Part shown: piece after piece, positions 40,832-49,434 of the stretch | Position numbering within the stretch: position 1 is the first letter of the stretch | Layout of the letters: the number at the start of each line of letters is the position of its first letter | Notes under the pieces: generated by a model | Database searches by the model: none | What the model saw: only the letters and a program-made list of their open reading frames with translations | Told to the model about the DNA's origin: nothing | DNA from: Amycolatopsis methanolica 239 | GTDB taxonomy: Bacteria > Actinomycetota > Actinomycetes > Mycobacteriales > Pseudonocardiaceae | Assembly (NCBI RefSeq): GCF_000739085.1 | Contig: NZ_CP009110.1 | Span: 1,364,001 to 1,428,000, forward strand | Direction of reading: 5' to 3' | Length of the DNA: 64,000 nt | Position numbers and translations under genes: made by a program

Positions 40832-41539
40832 GTGTCGGACTCGACATCCAACATCATCTCGACCATCCTCAGTGGACTCGGCACGACGGTGTACGCGACG
40901 GTCGGCGGTATCGCGCTGACGATCGTCCTGGCACTGATCGCCGGGCTCGCGATGCTGTCGCGGTCCCGGACGGTCCGGTTCGTCAGCCGCGTCTACGTCG
41001 AAGGGTTCCGCGGGACGTCGGAGGTCGTGCAGCTGTTCTGGCTGTTCTTCGTCCTGCCCGCGCTGGTCGGGTTCAAGCTCGTTCCGTTGTTCGCAGGCAT
41101 CATCGTGCTCGGGCTGAATCACGGCGCCTACGGCGCGGAGATCGTGCGCGGCGCCGTGCAGTCCGTACCGCGGGCGCAACGGGAAGGCGCCGTGGCGCTG
41201 TCGTTCAGCCCGGCGCAGCGCATGTTCCGGGTGATCCTGCCGCAGGCGGTGGTGGAGATGCTGCCGCCGTTCAACAACCTGTTCATCCAGTTGATGAAGA
41301 GCACGGCCCTGCTGTACTTCATCTCGGCCGGGGAGATCACCGAGAAAGGCGAGCTGCTGCGGCCGGTGTACGGCAGCCAGCTCGTGTTGATCTACGGCGT
41401 CGAGCTGTTGTGCTACCTGGCGATCGCCGTTGTGATCACGATGATCATGCGGGCGCTGGAACGCGTGCTGGCGCGGCGGCTCGGGCGTGAGCCGCCCAAG
41501 CGTGAGCGCGCGTGGGCCAGGGCGGGGGCGCCCGGATGA
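40832..41539 (+). CDS. ehuC: Ectoine/hydroxyectoine ABC transporter, permease EhuC
   Basis: A 235-residue permease of the polar amino acid (HisM/His/Glu/Gln) family with five to six membrane helices and the EAA-like loop GAVQSVPRAQREGAVALSFSP. GTG 40832, 22 bp after ehuB. Its stop overlaps the ATG of ehuD. The basic C-terminal tail (PPKRERAWARAGAPG) is probably unstructured. Confidence 0.9.
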   Translation: MSDSTSNIISTILSGLGTTVYATVGGIALTIVLALIAGLAMLSRSRTVRFVSRVYVEGFRGTSEVVQLFWLFFVLPALVGFKLVPLFAGIIVLGLNHGAYGAEIVRGAVQSVPRAQREGAVALSFSPAQRMFRVILPQAVVEMLPPFNNLFIQLMKSTALLYFISAGEITEKGELLRPVYGSQLVLIYGVELLCYLAIAVVITMIMRALERVLARRLGREPPKRERAWARAGAPG

Positions 41540-42192
41540 ACTGGAACTGGGACTACTTCTGGGAATCCGTCCCGCTGCTGCTGGAGGGTTTGCTGGTCAC
41601 CCTCGAGCTGACCGTGCTCGGCTCCGCGGTGGCCTACGTGCTGGGCCTGGTGTTCGCGCTGGTGCGGCGGGCCCGGATCCCGGTGCTGAGCCAGCTGATG
41701 TACCTATTCATCGAGGTGGTGCGCAGCACTCCGCTGCTCATCCAGGTGTTCATCGTCTTCTACCTGTTGTGGCCGGCACTGGGCATCACCCCGTCGGCGT
41801 TCGTGACCGGCGTGATCGCGCTCGGGATCCACTACGCCACCTACACCTCCGAGGTGTACCGCGCGGGGATCGAGGCCGTCCCGAAAGGACAGTGGGAGGC
41901 CGCGAGGGCGCTGAGCCTGCCGCGCGGCCGGGTGTGGACGGGGATCATCCTGCCGCAGGCGGTGCCGCGGGTGGTGCCCGCGCTGGGCAACTACATGATC
42001 TCGATGTTCAAGGAAACCCCGCTGTTGATCAGCATCGGGGTGCTCGACGTGCTCAACCGGGCCAAGGAGCAGGGGGCCGAGACCTTCCAGGTGATCGAGC
42101 CCTACACCCTCGCGGGCATCCTGTTCCTGCTGATCAGTTACCCGTCGTCGATCCTGGTGCGAAGGTTGGAAAGCCGTGTCGGACAGCTCTGA
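41536..42192 (+). CDS. ehuD: Ectoine/hydroxyectoine ABC transporter, permease EhuD
   Basis: A 218-residue second permease of the same family. The EAA loop is AGIEAVPKGQWEAARALSLP, and it begins MNWNWDYFWESVPLLLEG. ATG 41536 overlaps ehuC; the 3' end overlaps ehuA by 17 bp. EhuC and EhuD should form the heterodimeric channel. Confidence 0.9.
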   Translation: MNWNWDYFWESVPLLLEGLLVTLELTVLGSAVAYVLGLVFALVRRARIPVLSQLMYLFIEVVRSTPLLIQVFIVFYLLWPALGITPSAFVTGVIALGIHYATYTSEVYRAGIEAVPKGQWEAARALSLPRGRVWTGIILPQAVPRVVPALGNYMISMFKETPLLISIGVLDVLNRAKEQGAETFQVIEPYTLAGILFLLISYPSSILVRRLESRVGQL

Positions 42193-42958
42193 GATGATCC
42201 GGTTCGAGGAGGTCGTGAAGAGGTTCGGCGACCACGTGGTGTTGCGGGAGCTGGACTTCTCGGTGCAGCCCGGGGAGTTCGTCACGTTGATCGGGCCGAG
42301 CGGTTCGGGCAAGACGACGATCCTGCGGCTTCTGATGACGCTGGAGCAGGTGAACGCGGGGCGCATCTTCGTCGGCGGCGAATGCCTGTCGCACGTCGAC
42401 AAGGGCGGCCGGATGGTGCCGGCGGGGGAGAAGCACCAGCGGCGCATGCGCAGGCGGATCGGGATGGTGTTCCAGCAGTTCAACCTGTTCCCGAACATGA
42501 AGGTGCTGCAGAACGTCACCGAGGCCCCGATCCGCGCGCTCGGCCTGACCCGCGAGGAGGCCGAGCAGCGCGGACGGGAGCTGCTGGAGATGGTCGGGCT
42601 GAGCGAGAAGGCCGACGCTCACCCCTCTCAGCTGTCCGGTGGCCAGCAGCAGCGGGTGGCGATCGCCCGCGCGCTGGCGATGCGGCCCGAGGTGCTGCTG
42701 CTGGACGAGGTGACCTCGGCGCTCGACCCCGAGCTGGTGGCCGGCGTACTGAAGGTGCTGAAGGAGATCGCGTCGACCACGGACATCACGTTCCTCTGCG
42801 TGACGCACGAAATGCAGTTCGCGCGGGACGTGTCGGACCGCGTGCTGATGTTCGACCATGGGCAGATCGTCGAGGACGCGCCGCCGGAGAAGCTGTTCAC
42901 CGACCCGGACCACCGACGGACACGGGAGTTCCTGCAAGCGGTGCTCGACCGCGGGTGA
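42176..42958 (+). CDS. ehuA: Ectoine/hydroxyectoine ABC transporter, ATP-binding protein
   Basis: A 260-residue ABC ATPase: Walker A GPSGSGKTT, Q-loop FQQFNLF, signature LSGGQQQRVA, Walker B LLLDEVTSALDP and the switch histidine in CVTHEMQFA. GTG 42176 lies inside the end of ehuD. No ectoine-degradation (eut) genes follow, unlike rhizobial ehu-eut operons, so the imported solute may serve as osmoprotectant. Confidence 0.92.
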   Translation: MSDSSEMIRFEEVVKRFGDHVVLRELDFSVQPGEFVTLIGPSGSGKTTILRLLMTLEQVNAGRIFVGGECLSHVDKGGRMVPAGEKHQRRMRRRIGMVFQQFNLFPNMKVLQNVTEAPIRALGLTREEAEQRGRELLEMVGLSEKADAHPSQLSGGQQQRVAIARALAMRPEVLLLDEVTSALDPELVAGVLKVLKEIASTTDITFLCVTHEMQFARDVSDRVLMFDHGQIVEDAPPEKLFTDPDHRRTREFLQAVLDRG

Positions 42959-44330
42959 GCCGGACCAGCGCGGCGGTCCTGGCGGCGATCACGGCGAGTT
43001 CCGTCGCGCTCCACAGCGCGAGCCAGATCACCAGCGCGGGGGAGAAGTACGCGGTCTGCAACCAGGTGGCGTCGCGCCCGCCGAACAGGCCGCCCGCCAG
43101 GTCTGCCAGCGCCACGAGCGCGACGATCGGGATCACCCGGGGCCACAGTCCGCGGACGACCCGCCACCGGGTGGCCCGTGCCGCCCACCGGCGGGTGCGG
43201 AGCGCGGTGCGGATCCCGATGCCGACGGTGAGCAGCGCCAGCGCGGCCAGGACGAGGTCGACCAGCAGCCGCGTCGAGGACGGGGCCGGCGGCTGCTGAC
43301 CGTGCAGGATCGCGGCGATGCCCTCGGTGAGCTGAGTGGTCCCCTCGTTGCCGAGCGAGACGCCGCTGTCGACCATGACCGCGATGCCGTATCCGTCGGG
43401 CAGCATCAGCGCGCCCGCGGTGTAGGTGAACCAGATCCCGGTGTGGCTCACCCGGCGCTGGTCGTCGGTCTGCCAGCCCGTGGCGTAGTTCTCGCGCGCG
43501 GCGGTGTGCATGAGCGCGAGGCCCGCCGCGGACACGAGGCCGCCCCCGGTGCGCTGGACGGCGAGCCAGCGGGCCATGTCCTCGGCGGTGGTGATCACCC
43601 CGTCCGAGCCTGCGACGAACCGGTCCGGTTCGGACGCCGCGGGGGTGAGCCCGTAGGCGTAGACGTGTCCGCGGTGGACGGTGGCGGGCAGGTCGCGGGG
43701 CGTCCGCGTGATGGCGGTCGTCGAGCGCATCCCCGCCGGTTCGAAGACGTGCTGCCGCAGGTAGTCGCCGAAGGCCTGGCCGCTGACGACCTCGACGAGC
43801 CGCGCCGCGAGGTGGAAGTTGGTGCTGGTGTAGCGGTACTCGGCGCCGGGATCGCTCGCCAGCGCCGCCTGGCGGGCGCGCTGCACGGCGCCGGCCAGGT
43901 CGTCCGGCTGCGGGAGGCTCTTCCCCGGCAGGGTTCCGTCGGTGATCCCGGAGGTCTGGTTGAGCAGGTGCCGCACGGTGATCGCGCCGCCGCGCGGGTC
44001 GGCGAGGCGGAACTCCGGTAAGTAGGTGGCGACCGGGACGTCCAGGCCGCGCCTGCCGCTCTCGGCCAGCTGCACCACGGCCAGCGCGGTGAAGGCCTTC
44101 GACACCGACGCGATCGGCATCGGGGTCGTCGCCGTCGCGGTGCCGTAGCCGTGCAGGTGCACGACGTCGGTGTCCTCGGTGATCGCCAGCGCGACCCCGG
44201 GGTACCCGGCCGTCTCGGCGAATTCGGCGACGTAGGAGTCGATCGAGGACGGATCCGCTAGTTGTTCTGCTGTCGCCGTACCGGGGATCAGGGCGACGAT
44301 CGCGGCCATCGCCGCGCACACGCGTTTCAC
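42897..44330 (-). CDS. Serine hydrolase (beta-lactamase/class C fold) with C-terminal membrane helices
   Basis: A 477-residue protein from GTG 44330. A signal peptide (KRVCAAMAAIVALIPGTATA) precedes a penicillin-binding-protein-like serine hydrolase domain with SxxK (S75-VSK78 in IASVSKAF), a YxN-equivalent in YRYTSTNF and the HTG motif in VSHTGIWF. Three membrane helices follow (LLVDLVLAALALLTVGIGI, VIPIVALVALADLAG, ALVIWLALWSATELAVIAA). Extracellular esterase, peptidase or transpeptidase activity is possible. The last 62 bp overlap ehuA on the other strand. No clear ribosome binding site. Confidence 0.85.
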   Translation of the reverse strand: MKRVCAAMAAIVALIPGTATAEQLADPSSIDSYVAEFAETAGYPGVALAITEDTDVVHLHGYGTATATTPMPIASVSKAFTALAVVQLAESGRRGLDVPVATYLPEFRLADPRGGAITVRHLLNQTSGITDGTLPGKSLPQPDDLAGAVQRARQAALASDPGAEYRYTSTNFHLAARLVEVVSGQAFGDYLRQHVFEPAGMRSTTAITRTPRDLPATVHRGHVYAYGLTPAASEPDRFVAGSDGVITTAEDMARWLAVQRTGGGLVSAAGLALMHTAARENYATGWQTDDQRRVSHTGIWFTYTAGALMLPDGYGIAVMVDSGVSLGNEGTTQLTEGIAAILHGQQPPAPSSTRLLVDLVLAALALLTVGIGIRTALRTRRWAARATRWRVVRGLWPRVIPIVALVALADLAGGLFGGRDATWLQTAYFSPALVIWLALWSATELAVIAARTAALVRLTRGRAPLAGTPVSVGGPGR

Positions 44331-44407
44331 GAGAGCCAAGGTAGGAACCGGGCGGGTGTCCGCACAGGACACGGACGGCAGGGAAGGGAACCGACTTTCG
44401 TCATGGG

Positions 44408-44437
44408 TTGACCCGCCCGGGTGTCGTCTCGCATACT
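44408..44437 (+). promoter_or_regulatory. Promoter of the dctA-like gene
   Basis: TTGACC (44408-44413) and CATACT (44432-44437) with an 18-bp spacer. The predicted start of transcription, near 44444, falls inside the operator described next. Confidence 0.6.
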
Positions 44438-44438
44438 C

Positions 44439-44476
44439 GTGTTCGTCAGACGTGCAACTGTACGTCAGACGAACAC
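44439..44476. promoter_or_regulatory. 38-bp compound operator of the dicarboxylate/aromatic cluster
   Basis: Two 15-base arms, GTGTTCGTCAGACGT and ACGTCAGACGAACAC, are inverted repeats with a single central mismatch, separated by eight bases. Each arm also contains the 9-base palindrome CGTCAGACG, so two small operators lie inside one large dyad. The element covers the predicted transcription start, as expected for repression. The IclR-family regulator at 48.7 kb is the likely but unproven ligand. Confidence 0.7.
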
Positions 44477-44489
44477 AAGGGAGACGAAG

Positions 44490-45794
44490 ATGTCCGCCGG
44501 ATCGTTCTTGCGCACCGCCTTCACCACCAAGCTCTACGTCACCGTGCTGGTGGCGATCGTCCTCGGCGCGGCCCTCGGCTTCGTCGCGCCGGGTGTGGGC
44601 GCCGCGCTGCAACCCGTGGGCACCGGGTTCATCGAGCTGATCCAGATGCTCATCGCCCCGGTGGTGTTCTGCACGATCGTCACCGGGATCGCCTCGGCGG
44701 GCGAGCTGACCAGCGTCGGCCGCATCGGGGTCAAGGCACTGGTCTACTTCGAGGTCCTGACCACGATCGCGCTCATCGTGGGGCTGATCGTGATGGACCT
44801 GTTCAACCCGGGCGCCGGCATCCACGCCGACCCGGCCGCGCTGCACCTGTCCGGCACCGCGCAGCAGTACGCGCAGACCGGCGAATCCCAGCACTGGTAC
44901 GACTTCCTGATCAACATCATCCCGGACACGGTCGTCAGTGCCTTCACCGGCGGCAACGTCCTGCAGGTCCTTCTCGTCTCGATCCTGTTCGCGATCGCGG
45001 TCAAGGCGCTGGGCGAACGCGGCGCGCCGGTGATCCGCGGCATCGAGCGGATCGGCGAAGTGGTGTTCGGGATCGTCAAGCTCGTCATGTACCTGGCGCC
45101 GGTCGGCGCGTTCGCCGCGATGGCCTACACGACGGGCAAGTTCGGGGCCGCCACCCTGGCCAGCCTCGGTGGCGTCGTCCTCCTCTTCTGGGGCACCGGG
45201 ATCGTGTTCTGCCTCGTCGTGTTCGGGGCCGTCGCACGGCTGTGCGGTATCCGGATCCTCAAGCTGTACCGGTACTTCAAGGACGAGCTGCTCATTACGC
45301 TCGGCACCGCGAACTACGAGGTCGTGATGCCGCAGCTGATGCGCAAGCTGGAGCACCTCGGCTGCCCGAAGCGGATCGTCGGCCTCGTGGTGCCGTCCGG
45401 GTACGCCTTCAACGGCGACGGCGTGTGCCTGTACCTGGGCTTCGCCTCGCTCTACATCGCGCAGGCCTTCGACGTGAACCTGACGATCTGGCAGCAGGTC
45501 GGCCTGCTCGCCGTCTTCATGATCACCTCGAAGGGCAGCGCGGGCGTGGCGGGCGCCGGGTTCGTCATCCTCGCCGCGACCCTGTCCACCACGGGCGTCG
45601 TCCCGGTCGCCGGGATCATGCTGGTCCTCGGCATCGACCGGTTCCTCTCCACCATGCGCGGTCTCGTCAGCCTGTGCGGCCAGATGCTCGGCAGCATCGT
45701 CGTCAGCCGCTGGGAGGGCGTCTTCGACCGCGACCGGGCGCGCCGCGTCCTCGACGGGCACGAGCCCGTCCCCGCGACCGTCGCAGTGAACTAG
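44490..45794 (+). CDS. dctA: Dicarboxylate/amino acid:cation symporter (DctA/GltP family)
   Basis: A 434-residue DAACS-family symporter. Recognisable are the first re-entrant loop region MLIAPVVFCTIVTGIAS, the motif NGDGVCLYLGFASLYIAQ and the second serine-rich loop SKGSAGVAGAGFVILAATL. These fit C4-dicarboxylate transport with sodium or protons more than glutamate, but the substrate is inferred. ATG 44490 with AAGGGAG upstream. It leads a four-gene run whose spacing (11 bp, then overlaps) indicates an operon. Confidence 0.9.
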   Translation: MSAGSFLRTAFTTKLYVTVLVAIVLGAALGFVAPGVGAALQPVGTGFIELIQMLIAPVVFCTIVTGIASAGELTSVGRIGVKALVYFEVLTTIALIVGLIVMDLFNPGAGIHADPAALHLSGTAQQYAQTGESQHWYDFLINIIPDTVVSAFTGGNVLQVLLVSILFAIAVKALGERGAPVIRGIERIGEVVFGIVKLVMYLAPVGAFAAMAYTTGKFGAATLASLGGVVLLFWGTGIVFCLVVFGAVARLCGIRILKLYRYFKDELLITLGTANYEVVMPQLMRKLEHLGCPKRIVGLVVPSGYAFNGDGVCLYLGFASLYIAQAFDVNLTIWQQVGLLAVFMITSKGSAGVAGAGFVILAATLSTTGVVPVAGIMLVLGIDRFLSTMRGLVSLCGQMLGSIVVSRWEGVFDRDRARRVLDGHEPVPATVAVN

Positions 45795-45805
45795 AAGGGA
45801 AACAC

Positions 45806-46309
45806 ATGGCCAGGCTGGACTACGTGGAGACGGGCAGCGAGGTCGCCGACCGGATCCGCGCGCGCCGAGGGGGGCGCCTGACCCCGCTGGACGGCATGCT
45901 GCTGCACAGCCCGCCGTTCGCCGATGGCTGGAACAGCCTGCTGGGCGCCATCCGCGGGCAGGGCACGCTGCCCGGGGACCTGCGTGAGCTGGCGGTGCTG
46001 CGCGTCGCCGAGCTGAACGGCGCCGAGTACGAATGGGCGGCCCACGAGCCGGTCGCCAAGGAGGAGGGCATGACGGTCGAGCAGATCGCCGCCCTGCGCG
46101 AAGGCGGCGACCGGAACGTCCTGGACGGTCGGCAGCGCGCCGTCCTCGACTACACCGACGCGATGACCAGGCGGATCCGGGTGCCGGACGAGCTGTTCGC
46201 GACCCTGCGCGAGCATTTCGACGCCCGCGAGATCGTCGAGCTGACCGTGACGATCGGCGCCTACAACCTGGTGTCCCGGTTCCTGGTGGCGCTGGAGGTC
46301 GGGTCGTGA
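45806..46309 (+). CDS. Carboxymuconolactone decarboxylase family protein
   Basis: A 167-residue all-helical AhpD/CMD-fold protein. LRELAVLRVAELNGAEYEWAAHEPVA is the conserved helix pair; the CxxC of peroxidase-type AhpD is absent, which favours the CMD-like branch. CMD enzymes decarboxylate carboxymuconolactone in the protocatechuate branch, but homologues have other roles. ATG 45806 with AGAAGGGAAA upstream, 11 bp after dctA; the stop overlaps the next GTG. Confidence 0.88.
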   Translation: MARLDYVETGSEVADRIRARRGGRLTPLDGMLLHSPPFADGWNSLLGAIRGQGTLPGDLRELAVLRVAELNGAEYEWAAHEPVAKEEGMTVEQIAALREGGDRNVLDGRQRAVLDYTDAMTRRIRVPDELFATLREHFDAREIVELTVTIGAYNLVSRFLVALEVGS

Positions 46310-47106
46310 CGGGGCGCCTGGCCGGCAAGGTCGCGATCGTCACCGGCGCCGGCAGCGTCGGCCCCGGCTGGGGCAACGGCCGGGCCGCCGCCGTGCTCTT
46401 CGCCCGCGAAGGTGCGAAGGTGTTCTCCGTGGACCTCAGGGCCGAGGCGCTGGCGGAGACCGTCGCCACGGTCGAATCCGAGGGCGGCACGATCCGAACG
46501 CACCTGTGCGACGTCACCGACAGCGCGGCCGTGGCGGCGATGGTCGAGGCGTGCCGGGCGGAGTTCGGCCACGTCGACGTCCTGGTCAACAACGTCGGCG
46601 GCTCGCGCAAGGGCGGACCGGTCGAACTGTCCGAACAGGACTGGTCCGCCCAGCTGGACTACAACCTGACGAGCGTGTTCCTGACCTGCAAGCACGTCAT
46701 CCCGGTGATGAAGGCCCAGGGCGGCGGGGCGATCGTCAACACCGCGTCCACGTCCGGCACCCGCTGGACCGGCTCGGCGCAGGCCGGTTACGCGTCGGCG
46801 AAGGCGGGCGTGATCCAGCTGTCCAAGGTGATCGCGGTGCAGCACGCGCCGGACGGCATCCGCGTCAACACCGTGGTGCCGGGACAGCTGCACACGCCGA
46901 TGGTCGAGGCACGCCTGGCCGGGCAGCGGGCGGGCGGGGACGTGGACGCGCTGCTCGCCCAGCGGCAGGCGCGCATCCCGCTCGGCTTCGCCGGCGACGG
47001 CCGCGACACCGCGTACGCGGCGTTGTACCTGGCCTCCGACGAAGCCCGGTTCGTCACCGGTACCGAAATCGTCGTCGACGGCGGCATGACCGCGAGGTGT
47101 GACTGA
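46306..47106 (+). CDS. Short-chain dehydrogenase/reductase
   Basis: A 266-residue classical SDR. Cofactor motif VTGAGSVGPGWGNGRA (an insertion-bearing TGxxxGxG), NNVGG, catalytic serine in NTASTSG and YxxxK in GYASAKAGVIQLS; C terminus VTGTEIVVDGGMT. NAD(P)-dependent oxidation or reduction of an alcohol/ketone in the cluster's pathway. GTG 46306 overlaps the preceding stop (GTGA); its stop overlaps the next ATG (TGATG). Confidence 0.93.
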   Translation: MTGRLAGKVAIVTGAGSVGPGWGNGRAAAVLFAREGAKVFSVDLRAEALAETVATVESEGGTIRTHLCDVTDSAAVAAMVEACRAEFGHVDVLVNNVGGSRKGGPVELSEQDWSAQLDYNLTSVFLTCKHVIPVMKAQGGGAIVNTASTSGTRWTGSAQAGYASAKAGVIQLSKVIAVQHAPDGIRVNTVVPGQLHTPMVEARLAGQRAGGDVDALLAQRQARIPLGFAGDGRDTAYAALYLASDEARFVTGTEIVVDGGMTARCD

Positions 47107-47972
47107 TGACCGATCCCCGCAACCCCGGCCCGGACCCGAACCCGCACGCGCCCGCGATACCGTTGCCCGCAAACGCTTGCGACGCGCACTGCCATATCTT
47201 CGGGCCCATCGCGAAGTTCCCGTACGCGCCGGACCGCACGTTCACCCCGCCCGAGGCGCCCAAAGAGGACCTGCAGGCGCTGCACCGGCTGCTCGGCTTC
47301 GAGCGCGCGGTCATCGTGCAGTCCGCCTGCCACGGCGCCGACCACTCGGCGCTGCTCGACGCGCTGGAAACCGGTGGCGGCCGGTACCGCGGAGTCGCGT
47401 TGATCCGGCCGACCACGCCGAAGGCCGAGGTGGAGCGCCTGCACGAGGCCGGCGTGCGCGGCGCCCGGCTGCACTTCACACCGCACCTCGGGCCGGCGCC
47501 GTCGCAGGAGGAGATCGACGCGATCCTCGCCCTGATCCGGCCGTACGGCTGGCACATCGCCCTGCACGTCGCGGGTGACGGCATCGCCGAGCACGCGGAC
47601 CTGGTGCGATCGCTCGGCGTGCAGGTGGTGATCGACCACATGGCCCGCGTCGACCTGCGGCAGGGGCTGGACAGTGCCGCCGTGCGGTCGCTGTTGCGGT
47701 TGCTGGAGAGTGGTTCGGTGTGGGTGAAGCTGAGCGGCGCCGACCGGATCGCGACCGCGCCGCCCAGCATGGCCGATTCCGTGGAGCTGGCGCGGTTGCT
47801 GGCCGCCGAGGCGCCGGAGCGGGTGGTGTGGGGCACCGACTTCCCGCACCCGAACACGCACGGTTTCGTGCCCAACGACGGCGACCTGGCCGACCTGATC
47901 GCAGAGATCACCCCGGACCCGGAGGCGCTGCTCGTCACGAACCCGGCGCGTTGCTTCTTCGCGGAGGACTAG
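47106..47972 (+). CDS. Amidohydrolase family protein (2-pyrone-4,6-dicarboxylate lactonase-like)
   Basis: A 288-residue TIM-barrel metal hydrolase of the amidohydrolase-2 group. The first metal motif is CDAHCHIFGP (HxH), followed by ARLHFTPHLG, HVAGDG, VIDHMARV and the terminal catalytic Asp in VVWGTDFPHPNTHG. The DxHCHIFGP start is shared with PDC lactonase (LigI) and related lactone hydrolases. It could open a lactone produced by the neighbouring enzymes; substrate unproven. Convergent with the IclR gene, overlapping by four bases. Confidence 0.88.
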   Translation: MTDPRNPGPDPNPHAPAIPLPANACDAHCHIFGPIAKFPYAPDRTFTPPEAPKEDLQALHRLLGFERAVIVQSACHGADHSALLDALETGGGRYRGVALIRPTTPKAEVERLHEAGVRGARLHFTPHLGPAPSQEEIDAILALIRPYGWHIALHVAGDGIAEHADLVRSLGVQVVIDHMARVDLRQGLDSAAVRSLLRLLESGSVWVKLSGADRIATAPPSMADSVELARLLAAEAPERVVWGTDFPHPNTHGFVPNDGDLADLIAEITPDPEALLVTNPARCFFAED

Positions 47973-48739
47973 TGCAGACCCTCGATGTCGCGGGTGATGG
48001 CCGCGGCGGTGTCCAGCAGGCGCGGCACGAACCGGTCGGTGAGTTCGTCCAGCGAGACGCGGGCCGCGTTGACCGACACGTTGAGCGCGGCCAGCGCCCG
48101 CCCGCCCCCGCCACGCACGGGCGCGGCGGCCGAGCGGACGCCTTCCTCGCGCTCGCCGTCCACCACGGCGTACCCGCGCTCGGCGACCCGGGCCAGTTCC
48201 GCCCGCAGCTCGGCGGGGTCGGTGATGGTGTTGGGTGTGAGCTTCCGCAGTTCCACGGTGTCCAGATAAGACTCCAGCTCGGCGGATGGCAGCGCGGCGA
48301 GCAGCACGCGGCCCATCGACGTGGGGTAGGCGGGCAGGCGCGAACCGACGTTGAGCGTGATGGACATCGAGCGCGACGCCGGAACCCGGGCCACGTAGAC
48401 GATCTCCGGACCGTCCAAAGTGGCCATCGAGCAGGATTCCCGCAGCTCGTCGGCCAGCGCGCGCATGTGCGGCTGGGCGTGCTCCCAGAACGGCAGCGCG
48501 GCCAGGTAGCCGTAGCCGAGCCGCAGGACGCCCGCGGTGAGGCGGAAGCGGCGGTCGTCCACCTCGGCGAACCCGAGGCGTTCCAGTGTCAGCAGGATGC
48601 GGCGCGCGGTGGCGCGGGTGAACCCGGTGGCCGCGGCCGCCTCGCTCACCGTCATCGCCGGCCGTTCCGCGGAAAAGGTCTGCAGCAGCCGGAAGGCCTT
48701 CTCCACCGAGTCGATGACGTCGGGGTCCTCTCTCGACAC
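47969..48739 (-). CDS. IclR family transcriptional regulator (PcaR/PobR-like)
   Basis: A 256-residue IclR protein: N-terminal winged helix (SVEKAFRLLQTFSA, MTVSEAAAATGFTRATARRILLTLERLGF) and C-terminal GAF-like effector domain (LPAYPTSMGRVLLAALP, RGYAVVDGEREEGVRSAAAPV). Resemblance to regulators of protocatechuate and hydroxybenzoate genes agrees with the enzymes alongside. GTG 48739. It lies between the two halves of the cluster, converging with one and diverging from the other. Confidence 0.93.
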   Translation of the reverse strand: MSREDPDVIDSVEKAFRLLQTFSAERPAMTVSEAAAATGFTRATARRILLTLERLGFAEVDDRRFRLTAGVLRLGYGYLAALPFWEHAQPHMRALADELRESCSMATLDGPEIVYVARVPASRSMSITLNVGSRLPAYPTSMGRVLLAALPSAELESYLDTVELRKLTPNTITDPAELRAELARVAERGYAVVDGEREEGVRSAAAPVRGGGGRALAALNVSVNAARVSLDELTDRFVPRLLDTAAAITRDIEGLH

Positions 48740-48801
48740 TGCCGCTCCTCGCCGTGGTCGCCTGCCCGAAACGGTACCCGAGCGCGGGGGAGGAGTGGCG
48801 G

Positions 48802-49425
48802 ATGACGGAGGGACTGCTGTACGTGCTGTCCGAGCCGGGCGAGGTCGCCGAGGCGGAGTTCCACGACTGGTACGACAACGAGCACGCGCCCGCGCGCGTC
48901 GGGGTGCCGGGGATCCGCAGCGGGTACCGGTACCGCGCTCTGGATGGGGCGCGGCCGTCGTGGCTGGCCTGGTACGAGCTGGACCTGGCGGCGCTGGCGA
49001 GCCCGGGGTACGAGGTCGCGCGGCGGCGGAGCCCGCGGGAGCAGTCGGTGGTCTCGCGGCTGGCGACGCTCGACCGGCGGGTCTACGAGCTGACCGGGGC
49101 CTGGGGTGACTGTGAGACGCCGGCGCCGGTGGTGGTGTCGGTGGCGTTGTCCGGCGACGCCGCCGAACTGGAGCGCTGGTACCGCGAGGAGCACGTGCCG
49201 CTGTTGCTGGAGCTGCCCGGCTGGCACCGGATCCGGCGGTACCGGCGGGTCGAGGGGGCCGGGCCGGATCTGCTGGCCTTCCACGAGATCGCGGACGTGT
49301 CGCTGTTCGAGTCGCCTGCCTACCGGCACGCGACCAGCACGCCGTGGCGGGACCGGGTGATGTCGACGGTGACCGCGCGGGAGCGGCGCGTCTTCGGGTA
49401 CCACAACACGGCCGCCGCGAGGTAG
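48802..49425 (+). CDS. Two-domain EthD-like (dimeric alpha-beta barrel) protein
   Basis: A 207-residue protein made of two ferredoxin-like modules. Module 1 (residues 1-100) has AEAEFHDWYDNEHAPARVGVPG; module 2 (about 105-205) has AELERWYREEHVPLLLELPGW. Both carry the W-Y-x-x-E-H-x-P helix typical of EthD/DUF4286-type small enzymes, so the protein is an internal duplication or fusion. Function unknown; relatives act in ring oxidation or lactone isomerisation. ATG 48802 with GGGGGAGGAG upstream. Confidence 0.8.
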   Translation: MTEGLLYVLSEPGEVAEAEFHDWYDNEHAPARVGVPGIRSGYRYRALDGARPSWLAWYELDLAALASPGYEVARRRSPREQSVVSRLATLDRRVYELTGAWGDCETPAPVVVSVALSGDAAELERWYREEHVPLLLELPGWHRIRRYRRVEGAGPDLLAFHEIADVSLFESPAYRHATSTPWRDRVMSTVTARERRVFGYHNTAAAR

Positions 49426-49434
49426 CGTCGGGCC

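Noticed and set aside
42897..46610. A 1237-codon minus-strand open frame covering the serine hydrolase and the dctA gene region
   Set aside because: Only the part from 44330 downwards is protein-like; the rest is antisense to dctA, CMD and SDR genes and has GC-shadow composition.
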